DNA of 64,000 nucleotides from SABY01 sp964523795 (lineage in GTDB: Bacteria > Bacteroidota > Bacteroidia > Bacteroidales > 4484-276): positions 1-64,000 of the forward strand of contig CAZGAO010000018.1 of assembly GCA_964523795.1 (NCBI GenBank). The letters run 5' to 3'. The stretch's first letter is position 1. The number at the start of each line of letters is the position of its first letter. The notes under the pieces are model-generated. The model worked only from the letters and a program-made list of their open reading frames with translations. It did not search any database and had not been told where the DNA came from. The position numbers were made by a program, and so were the translations under genes. This document shows positions 27,210 through 36,250 of this stretch, one piece after another.

Positions 27210-29192
27210 ATGAAACGAATTCAATTTTTCTTTTTAGCCCTCCTTTCATTTTTATTTACCTCACAACTAAGTGCCCAGGTCTATGATATCGATGATTTTA
27301 TCGGCACCTGGAACGGAACAATTTCGAGCCAGCAATTTGGCGGATACAACCTCAACACCACTATTGTATTTTCGGATAATGAAGACTACACCGAATCGAG
27401 TGGTAAACTTATGCCAACTATTTACCCCAACTCGCAGTGGTGGACATACGAAGCTGAAACCAATAGAATAGGATTTCATTGGATACATACCATTTATGGC
27501 GGCGAATATTCTTACAGGCACATTTTTCATGAAATTGTTTCTTTTGATGGTTATACGCTTGAGCTTCATCAAAACATTTTTGATAATCCGCAGCCAAACC
27601 CTGCAAAGCAAGCCTTATTTCTTACCAAGGAAGATGGAACACCGCCACCCTTTTGCCCGCAACCCTGGGCTGTTCAGGAAACAAACCTCGTGCATACCAT
27701 CAACATTCCAGCCGCTGCCGAGCATAGTATAGCCGGAACTACCCTAACCGACGACGACTGGATGGCTGTGTTTTACACCAATGACGAAGGCACTAAAGTG
27801 TGCGCAGGCACCAGCCGTATTGACGAAAATGGTAATGCCACAATTATGGCCTTTGGCGATAATCCCGCCACTCCTTCAAAAGATGGTTTTGTGGAAGGTG
27901 AAGCCTTTACATGGAAAGTTTTCAGGTGCGACACCGAAACGGAAATAAACGCCGCAGCAAACTACGATCAGTCGCAGCCCGACCAGGTTTATTTTACTTC
28001 GGGAGGCACTTCAAGCCTTACTGCCCTTGGCGCAATGACCTGCCAGGAATATACCGTGATGGAAGGATGGAACAGTTTTTCGACTTATGTAAATCCTGAA
28101 ATTGCTATGCTTGATGATTTATTAATGGCGCAGATGGAGGATATGATCTTGCTCAAAAATCTTACTTCGGTATTTTGGCCCGCGCAAAACATCAACACAA
28201 TCGGCAATTTGGATAATAATTCAGGATACGTGATAAAAACTTCAGCAGATAACAATATTCAAATCTGCGGTATCCAGGCGAATAATAGTTCCATCCAACT
28301 TGCCGAAGGATGGAACTACCTGCCTGTTCCCGGGGCATGTGATGTTTTGGCTATGGAACTTCTTGGTGAAAACATAAACGACATCGTGCTGGTGCAGGAA
28401 CTCATCGGTACGCGCATTTTTTGGCCTGAGCTTGAAATATATAGTTTGAACACGCTTGAGCCGGGCAAGGCTTATGCGATAAAAGTTAATATTCCCATCA
28501 CCATCACTTTCCCCGATTGTAGCGGTGATGAGCTTAAGGCCGCCCGATCAGCTCAGGACAACAGCATCGAAACGCCGTGGGGTGAAATTATGATGACACC
28601 AGGCTCCCAGGTAGTCGCGCTGCGCAACATGGCCATCGATAATTTGCAGGCTGGTGATGCAATGGGTGCTTTTGGTGAAAATGAAGAAATTTATGGTTTT
28701 GTTGAAATCGGCGAAGATGGCATAGCACAAGCCATAACTTTGTTTGGCGATGACAAAACCACCCTGATGCAGGATGGCTTTATGGATGGCGAAACCCTGA
28801 GCTACAAAATTTACAGTGCTGAAACCGGAGAATCTTATCCTGTGGAAGTTGAATACGATTATAATTTTGGAAATTCATCGGGAACGTTCGTAGCTGGTTC
28901 CTATTCAGCCATCAATAGTATTATACTCACTATTACAGGAATTGATGATGCCGGGGCGGTAAGTTTTGGAATGCACCCCAACCCGGCCACAGAGGTGCTC
29001 AATATTACAACAAGTGGCAGCGGCAGTTCCAATTATGGAGTTGAAATTATCGATGCCACAGGAAACACGGTAAGGCAAAATAGCTTTTTCGGAAATGGCA
29101 CGATAGATATTAGCACAATCCCATCAGGATTTTATTTTGTTAAGAGAAGCAGCGAAAATTTTAACGAAACACGCAAGTTAATTGTGCGTTAG
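27210..29192 (+). CDS. exported lipocalin-like protein with repeated C-terminal modules and T9SS domain
   Basis: A 660-aa protein with a signal peptide (about 1-22, SQLSAQ) and an N-terminal lipocalin-like region (about 25-140, FIGTWNGTISS). Two modules follow that are also found in the C-terminal part of the subtilase at 58423-64000: an exported-domain module (DDWMAVFY ... CAGTSRIDENG ... DGFVEGEAFTWKVFRC) and a W-rich module (WNSFSTYVNP ... FWPAQNINTIGNLDNNSGYVIK). It ends in a T9SS sorting domain (FGMHPNPATEVLNI ... TRKLIVR). It is probably a surface or secreted protein; the substrate is unknown. Confidence 0.75.
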   Translation: MKRIQFFFLALLSFLFTSQLSAQVYDIDDFIGTWNGTISSQQFGGYNLNTTIVFSDNEDYTESSGKLMPTIYPNSQWWTYEAETNRIGFHWIHTIYGGEYSYRHIFHEIVSFDGYTLELHQNIFDNPQPNPAKQALFLTKEDGTPPPFCPQPWAVQETNLVHTINIPAAAEHSIAGTTLTDDDWMAVFYTNDEGTKVCAGTSRIDENGNATIMAFGDNPATPSKDGFVEGEAFTWKVFRCDTETEINAAANYDQSQPDQVYFTSGGTSSLTALGAMTCQEYTVMEGWNSFSTYVNPEIAMLDDLLMAQMEDMILLKNLTSVFWPAQNINTIGNLDNNSGYVIKTSADNNIQICGIQANNSSIQLAEGWNYLPVPGACDVLAMELLGENINDIVLVQELIGTRIFWPELEIYSLNTLEPGKAYAIKVNIPITITFPDCSGDELKAARSAQDNSIETPWGEIMMTPGSQVVALRNMAIDNLQAGDAMGAFGENEEIYGFVEIGEDGIAQAITLFGDDKTTLMQDGFMDGETLSYKIYSAETGESYPVEVEYDYNFGNSSGTFVAGSYSAINSIILTITGIDDAGAVSFGMHPNPATEVLNITTSGSGSSNYGVEIIDATGNTVRQNSFFGNGTIDISTIPSGFYFVKRSSENFNETRKLIVR

Positions 29193-29216
29193 GGTAAAGC
29201 AATATCCATAAAATGG

Positions 29217-29250
29217 AAAACCCCGAAGGAAACATCTTCGGGGTTTTTTG
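29217..29250 (+). terminator. rho-independent terminator
   Basis: Perfect ccccgaag/cttcgggg arms with a 7-base loop, followed by six T, 25 bases after the T9SS gene stop. Confidence 0.9.
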
Positions 29251-29353
29251 TTGCATTGCTGGCAAAAAATAGGATGAAGCCATTTTTTTTTGACCGCAAA
29301 GCTTTATTTATTGATAAGGCAAACTTTGCAAAAACAATTGAAACGGTGTGAAT

Positions 29354-29764
29354 TTACAAGTTAAAATCTCCGGCAGCCTCGGGCTGATAAACTATTTCAT
29401 CAATTTTTATTTGCGTTAGCCCGGCCGGTACTATCCATTCTATTTCATCCCCAACCCTGTATCCAATCAGGGCTGTGGCAATAGGCGAGAAAATAGATAT
29501 CTTATTTTCTTTTAGCTTTGCTTTTTCCGGGTAAACGATCTGAAATTGCACTTGCTTATTATTATTTAAAAAGCTCAACTTCACAATCGAATTCATGGTT
29601 ACCACATTCGAAGGCATAGCCTGAGGCTCCAGAATTTCAGCAGAGTTTAATTCGGTTAGCAATTTTTCGGCTTCAGCATTACTTATCGATCTGAATTGTT
29701 TGGCATCAGCTATGCACTTTTTTATCCGCGCATAATCCAATCGATTTACAACAATATTTCCCAT
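29354..29764 (-). CDS. GreA/GreB-family transcription factor (Rnk-like)
   Basis: A 136-aa protein. The C-terminal GreA/GreB domain is clear (IVYPEKAKLKENKISIFSPIATALIGYRVGDEIEWIVP). The N-terminal helical part is short, as in Rnk-like nucleoside diphosphate kinase regulators and unlike the long coiled coil of canonical GreA. It is expected to bind RNA polymerase through the secondary channel; with the short N-terminus, transcript cleavage is uncertain. A -7 box lies upstream at 29791-29798. Confidence 0.88.
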   Translation of the reverse strand: MGNIVVNRLDYARIKKCIADAKQFRSISNAEAEKLLTELNSAEILEPQAMPSNVVTMNSIVKLSFLNNNKQVQFQIVYPEKAKLKENKISIFSPIATALIGYRVGDEIEWIVPAGLTQIKIDEIVYQPEAAGDFNL

Positions 29765-29790
29765 AATTAATTTTTTTTAATTTAACTGAC

Positions 29791-29798
29791 CAAAAATA
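29791..29798 (-). promoter_or_regulatory. Bacteroidetes -7 box of the GreA-like gene
   Basis: On the minus strand this reads TATTTTTG, an exact TAnnTTTG match, 27 bases before the start codon of the GreA-like gene. Confidence 0.5.
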
Positions 29799-29841
29799 CT
29801 ACTTTTCGGATTGCGGAAATACTTTTGGGACTTATGTCAAT

Positions 29842-29994
29842 TTAAGTTAGGGATTTATACTTTTCAGCCGCTTTAAGCAAACTCTGATTTGGTTTACCAT
29901 TTCCAAATACAGCCTCAAAGAATTTCTCCCGATCTCTTTTACTGGCAAGAATCCGATTATTTTCTGCAACTATTTCTTCTACTTTTTTTTTCAC
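29842..29994 (-). pseudogene. DUF1778/TacA-type antitoxin, C-terminal fragment
   Basis: A 50-codon frame from GTG at 29992-29994 to TAA at 29842-29844 reads ...NNRILASKRDREKFFEAVF then NGKPNQSLLKAAEKYKSL. This is the C-terminal half of DUF1778 antitoxins, which normally end in (P/K)PNxxLKxAxxxY. The DNA-binding N-terminal half is missing: the frame runs open into the end of the M20 peptidase gene instead. No acetyltransferase toxin is adjacent. I read it as a decayed antitoxin. Confidence 0.6.
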
Positions 29995-30011
29995 AATCCC
30001 AGGATTAAAAA

Positions 30012-31088
30012 TTATTCCGCTGACAAACGCAACAACTCCACAATCATCTTCAAGGCCTTCTCCATATCTTCCACATAAATATGCTCATCAAGGGCATGCT
30101 CGTTGCGGGCACCAATGCCCACTACCGCCATTTCGATGCCCATGTTGTTGTAGATAGAAGCATCGGTAAATCCGGTCATAAAAGTTGCTTTTGCATTGAT
30201 GCCCACAGTTTTAAGTGCTTTCTTGGATAAGTCCACCGTAAAAGAACTCTCGGGAATATCAACCGCTTTGCATAAGTTGTTTTCGTCGATTTCGATTTTA
30301 GCTCCGGCAGCCTCCACTTCACGGGTCATAATAGCCTTCATTTCGTTGGCCAGTTTTTTGGCTTTTTCGTGGTTCAGGCTGCGGCATTCAGCTTTAAAAA
30401 CCACCTTGTCGGGAACGCCGTTGCGCACGATTCCACCTTCGATAATCCCAACATTGGCCGTAGTTTCATGGTCGAGCCTTCCGAGTTTTAAAGCGACAAT
30501 GGCCTTGGAAGCAGCCACAATAGCGTTGATGCCTTTTTCGGGTTCCATGCCGGCGTGTGCCGATTTACCTCTTACCGTTACATCAAAAGTAAAATAGGAC
30601 GGCCCGCCAATAATGATGGTGTTCAAAGTATCATTATCCAGCAAAAAGCCTCGCTTAGCGGTGAGCAATGAATAATCAAGATTCTTTACGCCAAAAAGCC
30701 CGATTTCTTCCTCGCGCGAAATCGCTACTTCGATGGGCGGACGAACCTCCGCGATGCGCAAGGCTTCCAGCATTTCGGCAATGCCGGCTTTATCGTCGGC
30801 TCCCAAAATAGTATCTCCACCCGAACGGATAATGCCATTTTCGAGCACAGGCTTTATCCCTACACCTGGTTTTACGGTATCGGCATGGCACGACAACAAG
30901 ATGGGTTCTTTGCCTTCGCATCCTTTGGCAGGAAGTTTCGCGATGAGGTTGCCGTAGCTGTCCTGCACAGTTTCAGCACCCAGTTTTTGGTATTCCTTTT
31001 CGAGGTAATTAATAAAATTGGCTTCGTTGCTCGATTCGCTGTCAATCTGAACCATTTCCATAAATTGCTTTATCATTCTTTCTGACAT
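30012..31088 (-). CDS. M20-family metallopeptidase, PepT-like
   Basis: A 358-aa zinc aminopeptidase of the M20/M25/M40 family, closest in layout to peptidase T-like proteins. Metal and catalytic motifs are visible: LLSCHADTVKPG near residue 65-76, ILGADDKAGIAEML near 95-108, and REEEIGLFG near 127. The dimerisation domain is inserted in the usual place (about 175-285, KSAHAGMEPEKG). The final metal histidine is likely in ARNEHALDEHI near 330. It cleaves N-terminal residues from small peptides in the cytoplasm (family knowledge). It is preceded by a strong Shine-Dalgarno sequence, unusual in this window. Confidence 0.9.
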   Translation of the reverse strand: MSERMIKQFMEMVQIDSESSNEANFINYLEKEYQKLGAETVQDSYGNLIAKLPAKGCEGKEPILLSCHADTVKPGVGIKPVLENGIIRSGGDTILGADDKAGIAEMLEALRIAEVRPPIEVAISREEEIGLFGVKNLDYSLLTAKRGFLLDNDTLNTIIIGGPSYFTFDVTVRGKSAHAGMEPEKGINAIVAASKAIVALKLGRLDHETTANVGIIEGGIVRNGVPDKVVFKAECRSLNHEKAKKLANEMKAIMTREVEAAGAKIEIDENNLCKAVDIPESSFTVDLSKKALKTVGINAKATFMTGFTDASIYNNMGIEMAVVGIGARNEHALDEHIYVEDMEKALKMIVELLRLSAE

Positions 31089-31095
31089 CTGTATA

Positions 31096-31104
31096 TCTCC
31101 TTTT
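31096..31104 (-). promoter_or_regulatory. strong ribosome binding site
   Basis: The minus strand reads aaaaggaga, then tatacag and the ATG at 31088. A perfect Shine-Dalgarno sequence is rare in Bacteroidetes, which mostly initiate without one. Confidence 0.7.
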
Positions 31105-31187
31105 GGATTTTAAAATTAATAATGTATTGAATCCTCAAAAATAATCTTTTTAAAAAAACAAAATTGGGAAACTAAGCAAGTCAAAAC

Positions 31188-33431
31188 TCAAATCCCCTTT
31201 TTGTACTGGGCGTAGGTGGTGGGAGTTATTAATTTATGGACTTCGTTTGCGGCATCTGGCTTGCCTTCTAATAAATTTTTGAAATATTGGATGAGCTGAC
31301 TTTTATCTACGGCAAATTCAGTTTCCGTTTTTATATCTGTAAAATCTATCATAAAGCCCGAAAAGAAATCCGGGAGCTCAGCCACAATAGTTGTATTCAG
31401 AAAATGCCTGCTGCCATAAACGTGGTGATAGTTTCCTTTGGATTTTTGGATGTGGAAAGTGTTCTTTTTTAAATTGGTGATGGACGAATGTTTTTCGCAT
31501 TTTTGAATACAGGTTTTATCCAAACCCTGTTTTTCGCATCCGCTAACCTGATGAAACAAACATTGCCGGCTGGTCATCATTTCGATGGGATGAAAAATGC
31601 TGTAATACGTTTCGAAATCCTCAGGGCACTTTATTCCCCTGATCTGCTCCAGGTTTAGCTCGTTTGAAATGAAAGCACCCGAACAGTTAAAATGTTCCTT
31701 CAATGCCAAAAGGCTGAATGAATTGGTGATATTCAGATTAGGACCGGCAATCCAGGGAATTTCGCTTCGCCAGGCTTCGTGGGCAATCCCGGTATTGTTG
31801 CTAACAATTAGTCGGGGTTTTACTTGGGTGAGAAAATCCACAGCAGCCGTATAATCCTGGCCAATCAGCACCGAAGGAAACCAGGGAATTAGTTGCGTAT
31901 AGGTTTTAAATATTTCGATCAGCCGGGCAGATTCATGCTTCATCCCCTCGGGCAAACGGAAGAAAACCTGTGCATCTTTTTCACAGCAGAGGTGGAGATC
32001 ATTTTCGTTGGAAACTAAAACCGACAATGTGGGCTTTGCTTTTACCACATTCCTGACTTTTAAATCGGGAACCTCAACCGCTTTTATCAACTCCTTTGAA
32101 TCGTTAAGCAGAAAGAGGATTTTTTCTCTCACCGCGTTTATATCCCCGTAAGGGATCGAAACATCCGCTTCGAGCTGAGCCATATCGAGATCCTGAATTT
32201 CGTATTCCGTTTCGTTGATGGCCTTCAGTTTTTTCTCGATCATCCGGCGGTTAATATTCCGCGTACCGATGTTCTCGAGCTTGCTGGCCGACCTAAGTTC
32301 ATAAGTTTTGTCGGGTGCTTTAAGGCAAATCTCCAAAGCAAAGCCGGCCTTCCCGTACACGGAAATCAAAAGGGGGATTTTGGCGATCTCCAGTTTATCA
32401 ATTTCACTTTTAATCTCCGTTCTAACGTCCGCTTTCTCCTGGTACAACTCCTTTTGACCGTCCAACAATTTTTCTTTGGTAGCGTAATCGTTCACCTCGG
32501 CAAGCCGCTTGGTGGAGTAGCTCATGGGGTCGTCGATAAACATATCCTTGTTTATTTCCCCTTTTAAAAAGCCGTTTGTAAAATCACGATTAAAAACCCT
32601 GTACAAGTCGCTATTATCAGCGTTGTGGCTATTTTCACTCAGCAAACTCCGAAGCTGATTTTTGTAGGTTTTCACCACAGTATAAACGTATTCGTACTCT
32701 TTTATCCGCCCTTCAATTTTCAGAGAAGCTACCCCGGCATCGTACAAATCCTTTAAATCGAAAAACGCTGAATTGTCTTTCAGGTTAAGGGGATAATCGA
32801 AGCCGGCAGCAGTAGTTTTGTATCGGTCGCGGCAAGGCTGACTGCATCGGCCACGATTCCCGGACTTACCGCTTTGCGCAGAACTCATGTAGCATATTCC
32901 CGAAAAGGAAATGCAATACGAGCCATGAACAAAAACTTCGGTGAGCATCGTGTATTCGCGTGCAATCGCTGTTAAATGTCTTATCTCTGCAAGATTCAGT
33001 TCCCGCGAAAGATTGACTCGTTGCGCATCGAGCCTGCTCAAAAACCTTATCTGCCCTTCATTGTGGGTGGTAGCCTGCGTTGAAACATGGATTTTGAGTG
33101 TTTTAAAATATTTATTCAACAGGTAAAACATGCCCAAATCCTGCACAATCACCCCATCGATGCTGGTATTTACAAGCCTGTTTAATAGGGCAAAAAGCGA
33201 TGGGATTTCACTTTCGATAATGAGGATATTCAGCGTAAGGAAAACCTGGCAGTTGTGGCGATGGGCAAGCCTAAGGATGCTTTGCAAATTGTCGAAGGTT
33301 ATGTTTGCCGCACGGTTGCGGGCATTAAACCTATCCAGGCCACAGTACACCGCATCAGCCCCGCCCAAAATTGCAGCCTTGATCGCATCCACATCTCCGC
33401 CTGGCGCGAGCAGTTCGATTTTATTTCTCAT
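31188..33431 (-). CDS. U32-family peptidase-like protein (RlhA-like)
   Basis: A 747-aa U32-family protein. The N-terminus is a TIM-barrel-like domain (ELLAPGGDVDAIKAAILGGADAVYCG). The family cysteine cluster follows at about 170-205 (HGSYCISFSGICYMSS ... GNRGRCSQPCRD). A later pair of cysteine clusters lies at about 620-650 (CLFHQVSGCEKQGL, CIQKCEKH). Family members are iron-sulfur proteins that hydroxylate RNA or prephenate-derived substrates, with E. coli RlhA (C2501 of 23S rRNA) the closest in architecture; proteolysis is doubtful. The exact target here is inferred. Confidence 0.85.
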   Translation of the reverse strand: MRNKIELLAPGGDVDAIKAAILGGADAVYCGLDRFNARNRAANITFDNLQSILRLAHRHNCQVFLTLNILIIESEIPSLFALLNRLVNTSIDGVIVQDLGMFYLLNKYFKTLKIHVSTQATTHNEGQIRFLSRLDAQRVNLSRELNLAEIRHLTAIAREYTMLTEVFVHGSYCISFSGICYMSSAQSGKSGNRGRCSQPCRDRYKTTAAGFDYPLNLKDNSAFFDLKDLYDAGVASLKIEGRIKEYEYVYTVVKTYKNQLRSLLSENSHNADNSDLYRVFNRDFTNGFLKGEINKDMFIDDPMSYSTKRLAEVNDYATKEKLLDGQKELYQEKADVRTEIKSEIDKLEIAKIPLLISVYGKAGFALEICLKAPDKTYELRSASKLENIGTRNINRRMIEKKLKAINETEYEIQDLDMAQLEADVSIPYGDINAVREKILFLLNDSKELIKAVEVPDLKVRNVVKAKPTLSVLVSNENDLHLCCEKDAQVFFRLPEGMKHESARLIEIFKTYTQLIPWFPSVLIGQDYTAAVDFLTQVKPRLIVSNNTGIAHEAWRSEIPWIAGPNLNITNSFSLLALKEHFNCSGAFISNELNLEQIRGIKCPEDFETYYSIFHPIEMMTSRQCLFHQVSGCEKQGLDKTCIQKCEKHSSITNLKKNTFHIQKSKGNYHHVYGSRHFLNTTIVAELPDFFSGFMIDFTDIKTETEFAVDKSQLIQYFKNLLEGKPDAANEVHKLITPTTYAQYKKGI

Positions 33432-33434
33432 CTA

Positions 33435-33468
33435 TAATTTCATCAGCATTAACAAACTCATCACAATT
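33435..33468 (-). pseudogene. 34-base zeta-toxin microfragment
   Basis: taatttcatcagcattaaca and the next 14 bases are identical to 38366-38399 inside the zeta-toxin fragment. On the minus strand they encode NCDEFVNADEI. The shared piece sits just upstream of the U32 gene start, and its flanks differ. An exact 34-base match is beyond chance, so it is a leftover of a second zeta-type gene or a recombination scar. Confidence 0.75.
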
Positions 33469-33477
33469 AAACAGAAG

Positions 33478-33999
33478 CTATTTTATGCTAATTTCCAGAT
33501 TCTTCCCTAATCCGGTTTCAATAATTTTCCTGAGTGTTCCCAATTCAACATCCGACCTGTCATTTTCAATTCGCGAGATATAGGTTCTCGAAGTCCCACT
33601 CATCAATGCCAGATCTTGTTGGGTTAAGCCCAAAGACGTTCTTGATTCTTTAATCAGCCGCCCAAGTTTTAATTCTACTTCAGACACCTCTGCGCGACTA
33701 TGCTTTAGCAATACATCAGCCCCGATTTGATAAGGAACTTTCATTTTTTCTTTATTTCTCAATGTAATGTATTGTTCAACATTATCCCAGGATAAAGTAT
33801 GATTCTCCAATGCTGCTTTTGCAAATTCTTCGGAATTATAAAGAATTCTTGCAGGAGAGTCTTCAACAAGATTAATCTTGTTTAGTACTTTTCTAAAATC
33901 GATAATTCGGGATTCCCCATTATTAAAAACTACCGAAATTGATAAATCTTTTATCCAGTTTATTTTCAATATCCTTGGCATTTTAATTGTTTTTCTCAT
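33478..33999 (-). CDS. DUF2442-like plus XRE helix-turn-helix regulator
   Basis: A 173-aa protein. The N-terminus (about 8-95) resembles DUF2442 (MPRILKINWIKDLSISVVFNNGESRIIDF ... LENHTLSWDN). The C-terminus (about 115-165) is an XRE helix-turn-helix (RTSLGLTQQDLALMSGTSRTYISRIENDRSD). The fusion looks like an antitoxin whose N-terminal domain normally pairs with a DUF4160-type toxin; no such toxin is adjacent. An internal ATG 18 bases downstream (33981) is also possible. A copy of the island repeat and its promoter-like box are upstream. Confidence 0.75.
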   Translation of the reverse strand: MRKTIKMPRILKINWIKDLSISVVFNNGESRIIDFRKVLNKINLVEDSPARILYNSEEFAKAALENHTLSWDNVEQYITLRNKEKMKVPYQIGADVLLKHSRAEVSEVELKLGRLIKESRTSLGLTQQDLALMSGTSRTYISRIENDRSDVELGTLRKIIETGLGKNLEISIK

Positions 34000-34105
34000 A
34001 ATAACTCCGGGTTTAATTCATAAATACACACCTTTATTCCATCAATTATGTCTATTGTAGGCATATTCAAATTTTTTACAAATGTACCTAATTAGATACA
34101 CCCAC

Positions 34106-34340
34106 CAAAATTATTTTTTCAGTCCTTCCCCCAATAATATCGAAAGAATTTCAAATTGAAAGAAAAACGGTGGGCGATTTTTGATAAGGTGATAGAAGTA
34201 TCTGATTTATTACGAAGTTTTAAAAACTCCTTGCTCAGGAAATGATTTTTAAATAGAGAGTTTTAAACTCGGATTGTCCCGAAGGGATGCCTGCTTCGCA
34301 AGGCGAACCGATGAAGCAAATCCGAGCGAGCAGCGCATAT
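34106..34340 (-). repeat. island repeat copy A (promoter + imperfect palindrome)
   Basis: Aligns with copies C and D along their length: shared 'atcgaaagaattt', 'aaaacggtgg', 'aaaaactccttgctcagga' and a palindrome core. Outer arms ctcggatt (34268-34275) and aatccgag (34319-34326), with inner arms ttcgc/gcgaa (34295-34307). On the minus strand it reads TATTATTG at 34132-34139, a one-mismatch -7 box directed at the XRE gene. It lies between the methyltransferase and the XRE regulator. Confidence 0.75.
34132..34139 (-). promoter_or_regulatory. -7 box in repeat A, directed at the XRE gene
   Basis: The minus strand reads TATTATTG, one mismatch from TAnnTTTG. The position in the repeat is the same as the exact TACTTTTG of copies C and D. 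Confidence 0.35.
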
Positions 34341-34477
34341 CATCTTTATAAAAATCAAAATTAGAATTTGATCATACACCACTGGCACTTCGACATTTCG
34401 TGAGGCTCAATACATCGCTCTGCTCAGTAAAGGCATGTTTGAATTTATTTTTTCTATTAGGAGAGTTGTCACACTAC

Positions 34478-35425
34478 CTATCCATTCTTTTGGCAAACCC
34501 ATATTTTTCGGGCAAAATTTGTCTTTCCTCTTTTGCCCGTACTACAATAATCTATAATCCTGAACCCCGTGCTGCTGATTAAGGTTGATATATCCGAGAT
34601 AGACACAATAACAAGTCGATCTGTGATTTTTGCTGCCGACACAATAATGTGTAAGATATCATTATCAGTTACGTTGCTGAACAAATTGTAGGGCAGGTCG
34701 ATAATAGCAGCATCGTACCTACGGCTAATGTCTTTAATATCGGAGTGATATACTTTTGCAGTATAATTGAAGTGGGCAAGATTTTCTCGTGCATCCTTAC
34801 ATATCTTCCAGTTAATGTCGCAACCCTCAATGTTATTTCCGGCAAAACAGGCCTCTAACATTATTGTGCCAACACCACAACACGCATCGAGTAGCCTTGC
34901 CGCTTTGTTGCCCATTGCTGCAACGTTAACAAGCACTTTGGCAATACTCAAACTTATTGAGTTGCTGTATGAACATGGTTTTTGCTTGTGCTTATGCCAG
35001 GCGAATTTATTTTTAATCAAATCACCAAAGTACCAAATACCCGCAAAATAACATAAAGCATAAGTACGTGTTGGGTTGTGGTAATCGGGAAAACCTTCAA
35101 TCCTGTAACCTATATCTTTTAACTTTTTTAGCCTCTCGGCATATTCCCTTGTATCACCATCAAAAACCATATACTCAACTTTGAAACCTTCGATGCGTAT
35201 ATTTTCTTTTTTGATGTCGTTTATTAGTGTAGCATAATCTTTAGAAAACGAAATAATATCGAGCCTGTTTTTAATAAAAGCACTGCTCGAAGGCTCCACT
35301 TTTACATCGGAAAAAAGCAGTTTATTCTCATCTTCCTTATCAAAAATATACCTTGATTCGAGCTTGCATAGCTCACTTTCAGTTTTGTGGTAATTAAAAG
35401 AATACAAATATTTGGTTGTTGGCAT
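34478..35425 (-). CDS. class I RNA methyltransferase (Trm11/UPF0020-like)
   Basis: A 315-aa SAM-dependent methyltransferase. The Rossmann motif I is LLDACCGVGTIMLEACFAG near residues 181-199, the acidic motif GCDINWKIC follows near 205, and IDLPYN (a variant of N/DPPY) lies near 243. This pattern is that of the UPF0020/Trm11/TrmG10 group that methylates N2 of guanine in tRNA. No THUMP domain is visible, so the RNA target is uncertain. It lies within the toxin-antitoxin island, between repeats A and B, which is unusual for a housekeeping tRNA enzyme. Confidence 0.75.
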   Translation of the reverse strand: MPTTKYLYSFNYHKTESELCKLESRYIFDKEDENKLLFSDVKVEPSSSAFIKNRLDIISFSKDYATLINDIKKENIRIEGFKVEYMVFDGDTREYAERLKKLKDIGYRIEGFPDYHNPTRTYALCYFAGIWYFGDLIKNKFAWHKHKQKPCSYSNSISLSIAKVLVNVAAMGNKAARLLDACCGVGTIMLEACFAGNNIEGCDINWKICKDARENLAHFNYTAKVYHSDIKDISRRYDAAIIDLPYNLFSNVTDNDILHIIVSAAKITDRLVIVSISDISTLISSTGFRIIDYCSTGKRGKTNFARKIWVCQKNG

Positions 35426-35454
35426 AAGCTCTAATTTTGTTTTTGATAATCCTT

Positions 35455-35605
35455 TATCAGGGAGTTTTTAACAATGAATGGTTTACAAATCCGAACCAAC
35501 AGCTTAAGCCGATAGAATGCCCGCCTTGCCCGCTTCGCCAGCAAGGCAAGCCCACTTCGTAAAGCTGGCCAATGGCACAAATCCGGGTGAGCGGGTTTTT
35601 CAATA
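35455..35605 (-). repeat. island repeat copy B (partial)
   Basis: It retains the palindrome half (aaatccg near 35487, gccaatggcacaaatccgg near 35568, gagcgggttt) but lacks the promoter half. It begins with an inverted piece, tcagggagtttttaac, that is the reverse complement of the gttaaaaactcc-type segment of the other copies. It separates ParE from the methyltransferase. Confidence 0.6.
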
Positions 35606-35655
35606 CCACGATAGCTGCAGTTAATCCCGGTTCGCCGAATAATTATACCAATTTT

Positions 35656-35970
35656 TTAGCTGCTGCCCTGTTTAATAATCCTATCGAATTTGTCTGGATC
35701 TTGTCTGCTGTCCCAAATCGTCAGTATCTCGATAAATCTTTTTGTCTCTCGATATGTAAACAAATAATCTTTAACAATTTTGTACCTGATATCCTCAATT
35801 TCTGTTTGTATTCCTATCCTGGGATATTTACTGATTAAAACCGCCGTATGCTCAAAAGTCTGATTAAGCCTTTTGCTATACGCAGTTGATCTATTTCTTT
35901 TAATCCAATATTCAAGTATGTTTAACCGATCATTATGAGCAAGTCTCGACCAAATTATTTGTTTAGCCAT
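35656..35970 (-). CDS. RelE/ParE-family toxin
   Basis: A 104-aa toxin-like protein of the ParE/RelE superfamily. The pattern is a SRLAHNDRLNILEYWIKRN helix-pair followed by a beta-sheet region with KIVKDYLFTYRETKRFIEILTIWDSRQDP near residues 65-95. ParE members poison gyrase and RelE members cut mRNA; which one applies is not decided by sequence alone. It overlaps the upstream antitoxin by 16 bases, typical for a toxin-antitoxin operon. The catalytic residues are plausibly the Arg/Asp in the last strand. Confidence 0.82.
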   Translation of the reverse strand: MAKQIIWSRLAHNDRLNILEYWIKRNRSTAYSKRLNQTFEHTAVLISKYPRIGIQTEIEDIRYKIVKDYLFTYRETKRFIEILTIWDSRQDPDKFDRIIKQGSS

Positions 35971-36191
35971 TCATCAATCATTTTATTCGATTTTTCATTG
36001 GTTAAATAATCTCCTGTTTCTATCTGTTCGATGGCTTTATGAATTGCTTTTTTATGGCCGTCACTTAATCGATAGATTTCATTCTCATCAACATTATCAT
36101 CAATTAATCGTACTAAATCATTTAAAAGGTTCTCATCATCAAGTTCATTGATTTTACCTATTACTTTATGCTTTAATTCTTTTGTTGTCAT
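35955..36191 (-). CDS. antitoxin of the ParE-type pair
   Basis: A 78-aa acidic protein starting MTTKELKHKVIGKIN, with a DDENLLNDLVRLIDDN stretch and a C-terminal toxin-binding-like helix ending IDEWLNK. This is the usual layout of antitoxins paired with RelE/ParE toxins in Bacteroidetes. The start at 36191 (residue 7 of the longest frame) is chosen by family comparison. It overlaps the toxin by 16 bases. Confidence 0.7.
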   Translation of the reverse strand: MTTKELKHKVIGKINELDDENLLNDLVRLIDDNVDENEIYRLSDGHKKAIHKAIEQIETGDYLTNEKSNKMIDEWLNK

Positions 36192-36250
36192 TACACTAAA
36201 TTTTATCAAAATTACATGTTTTTACCAAACCGATACGATATGATACGTTT

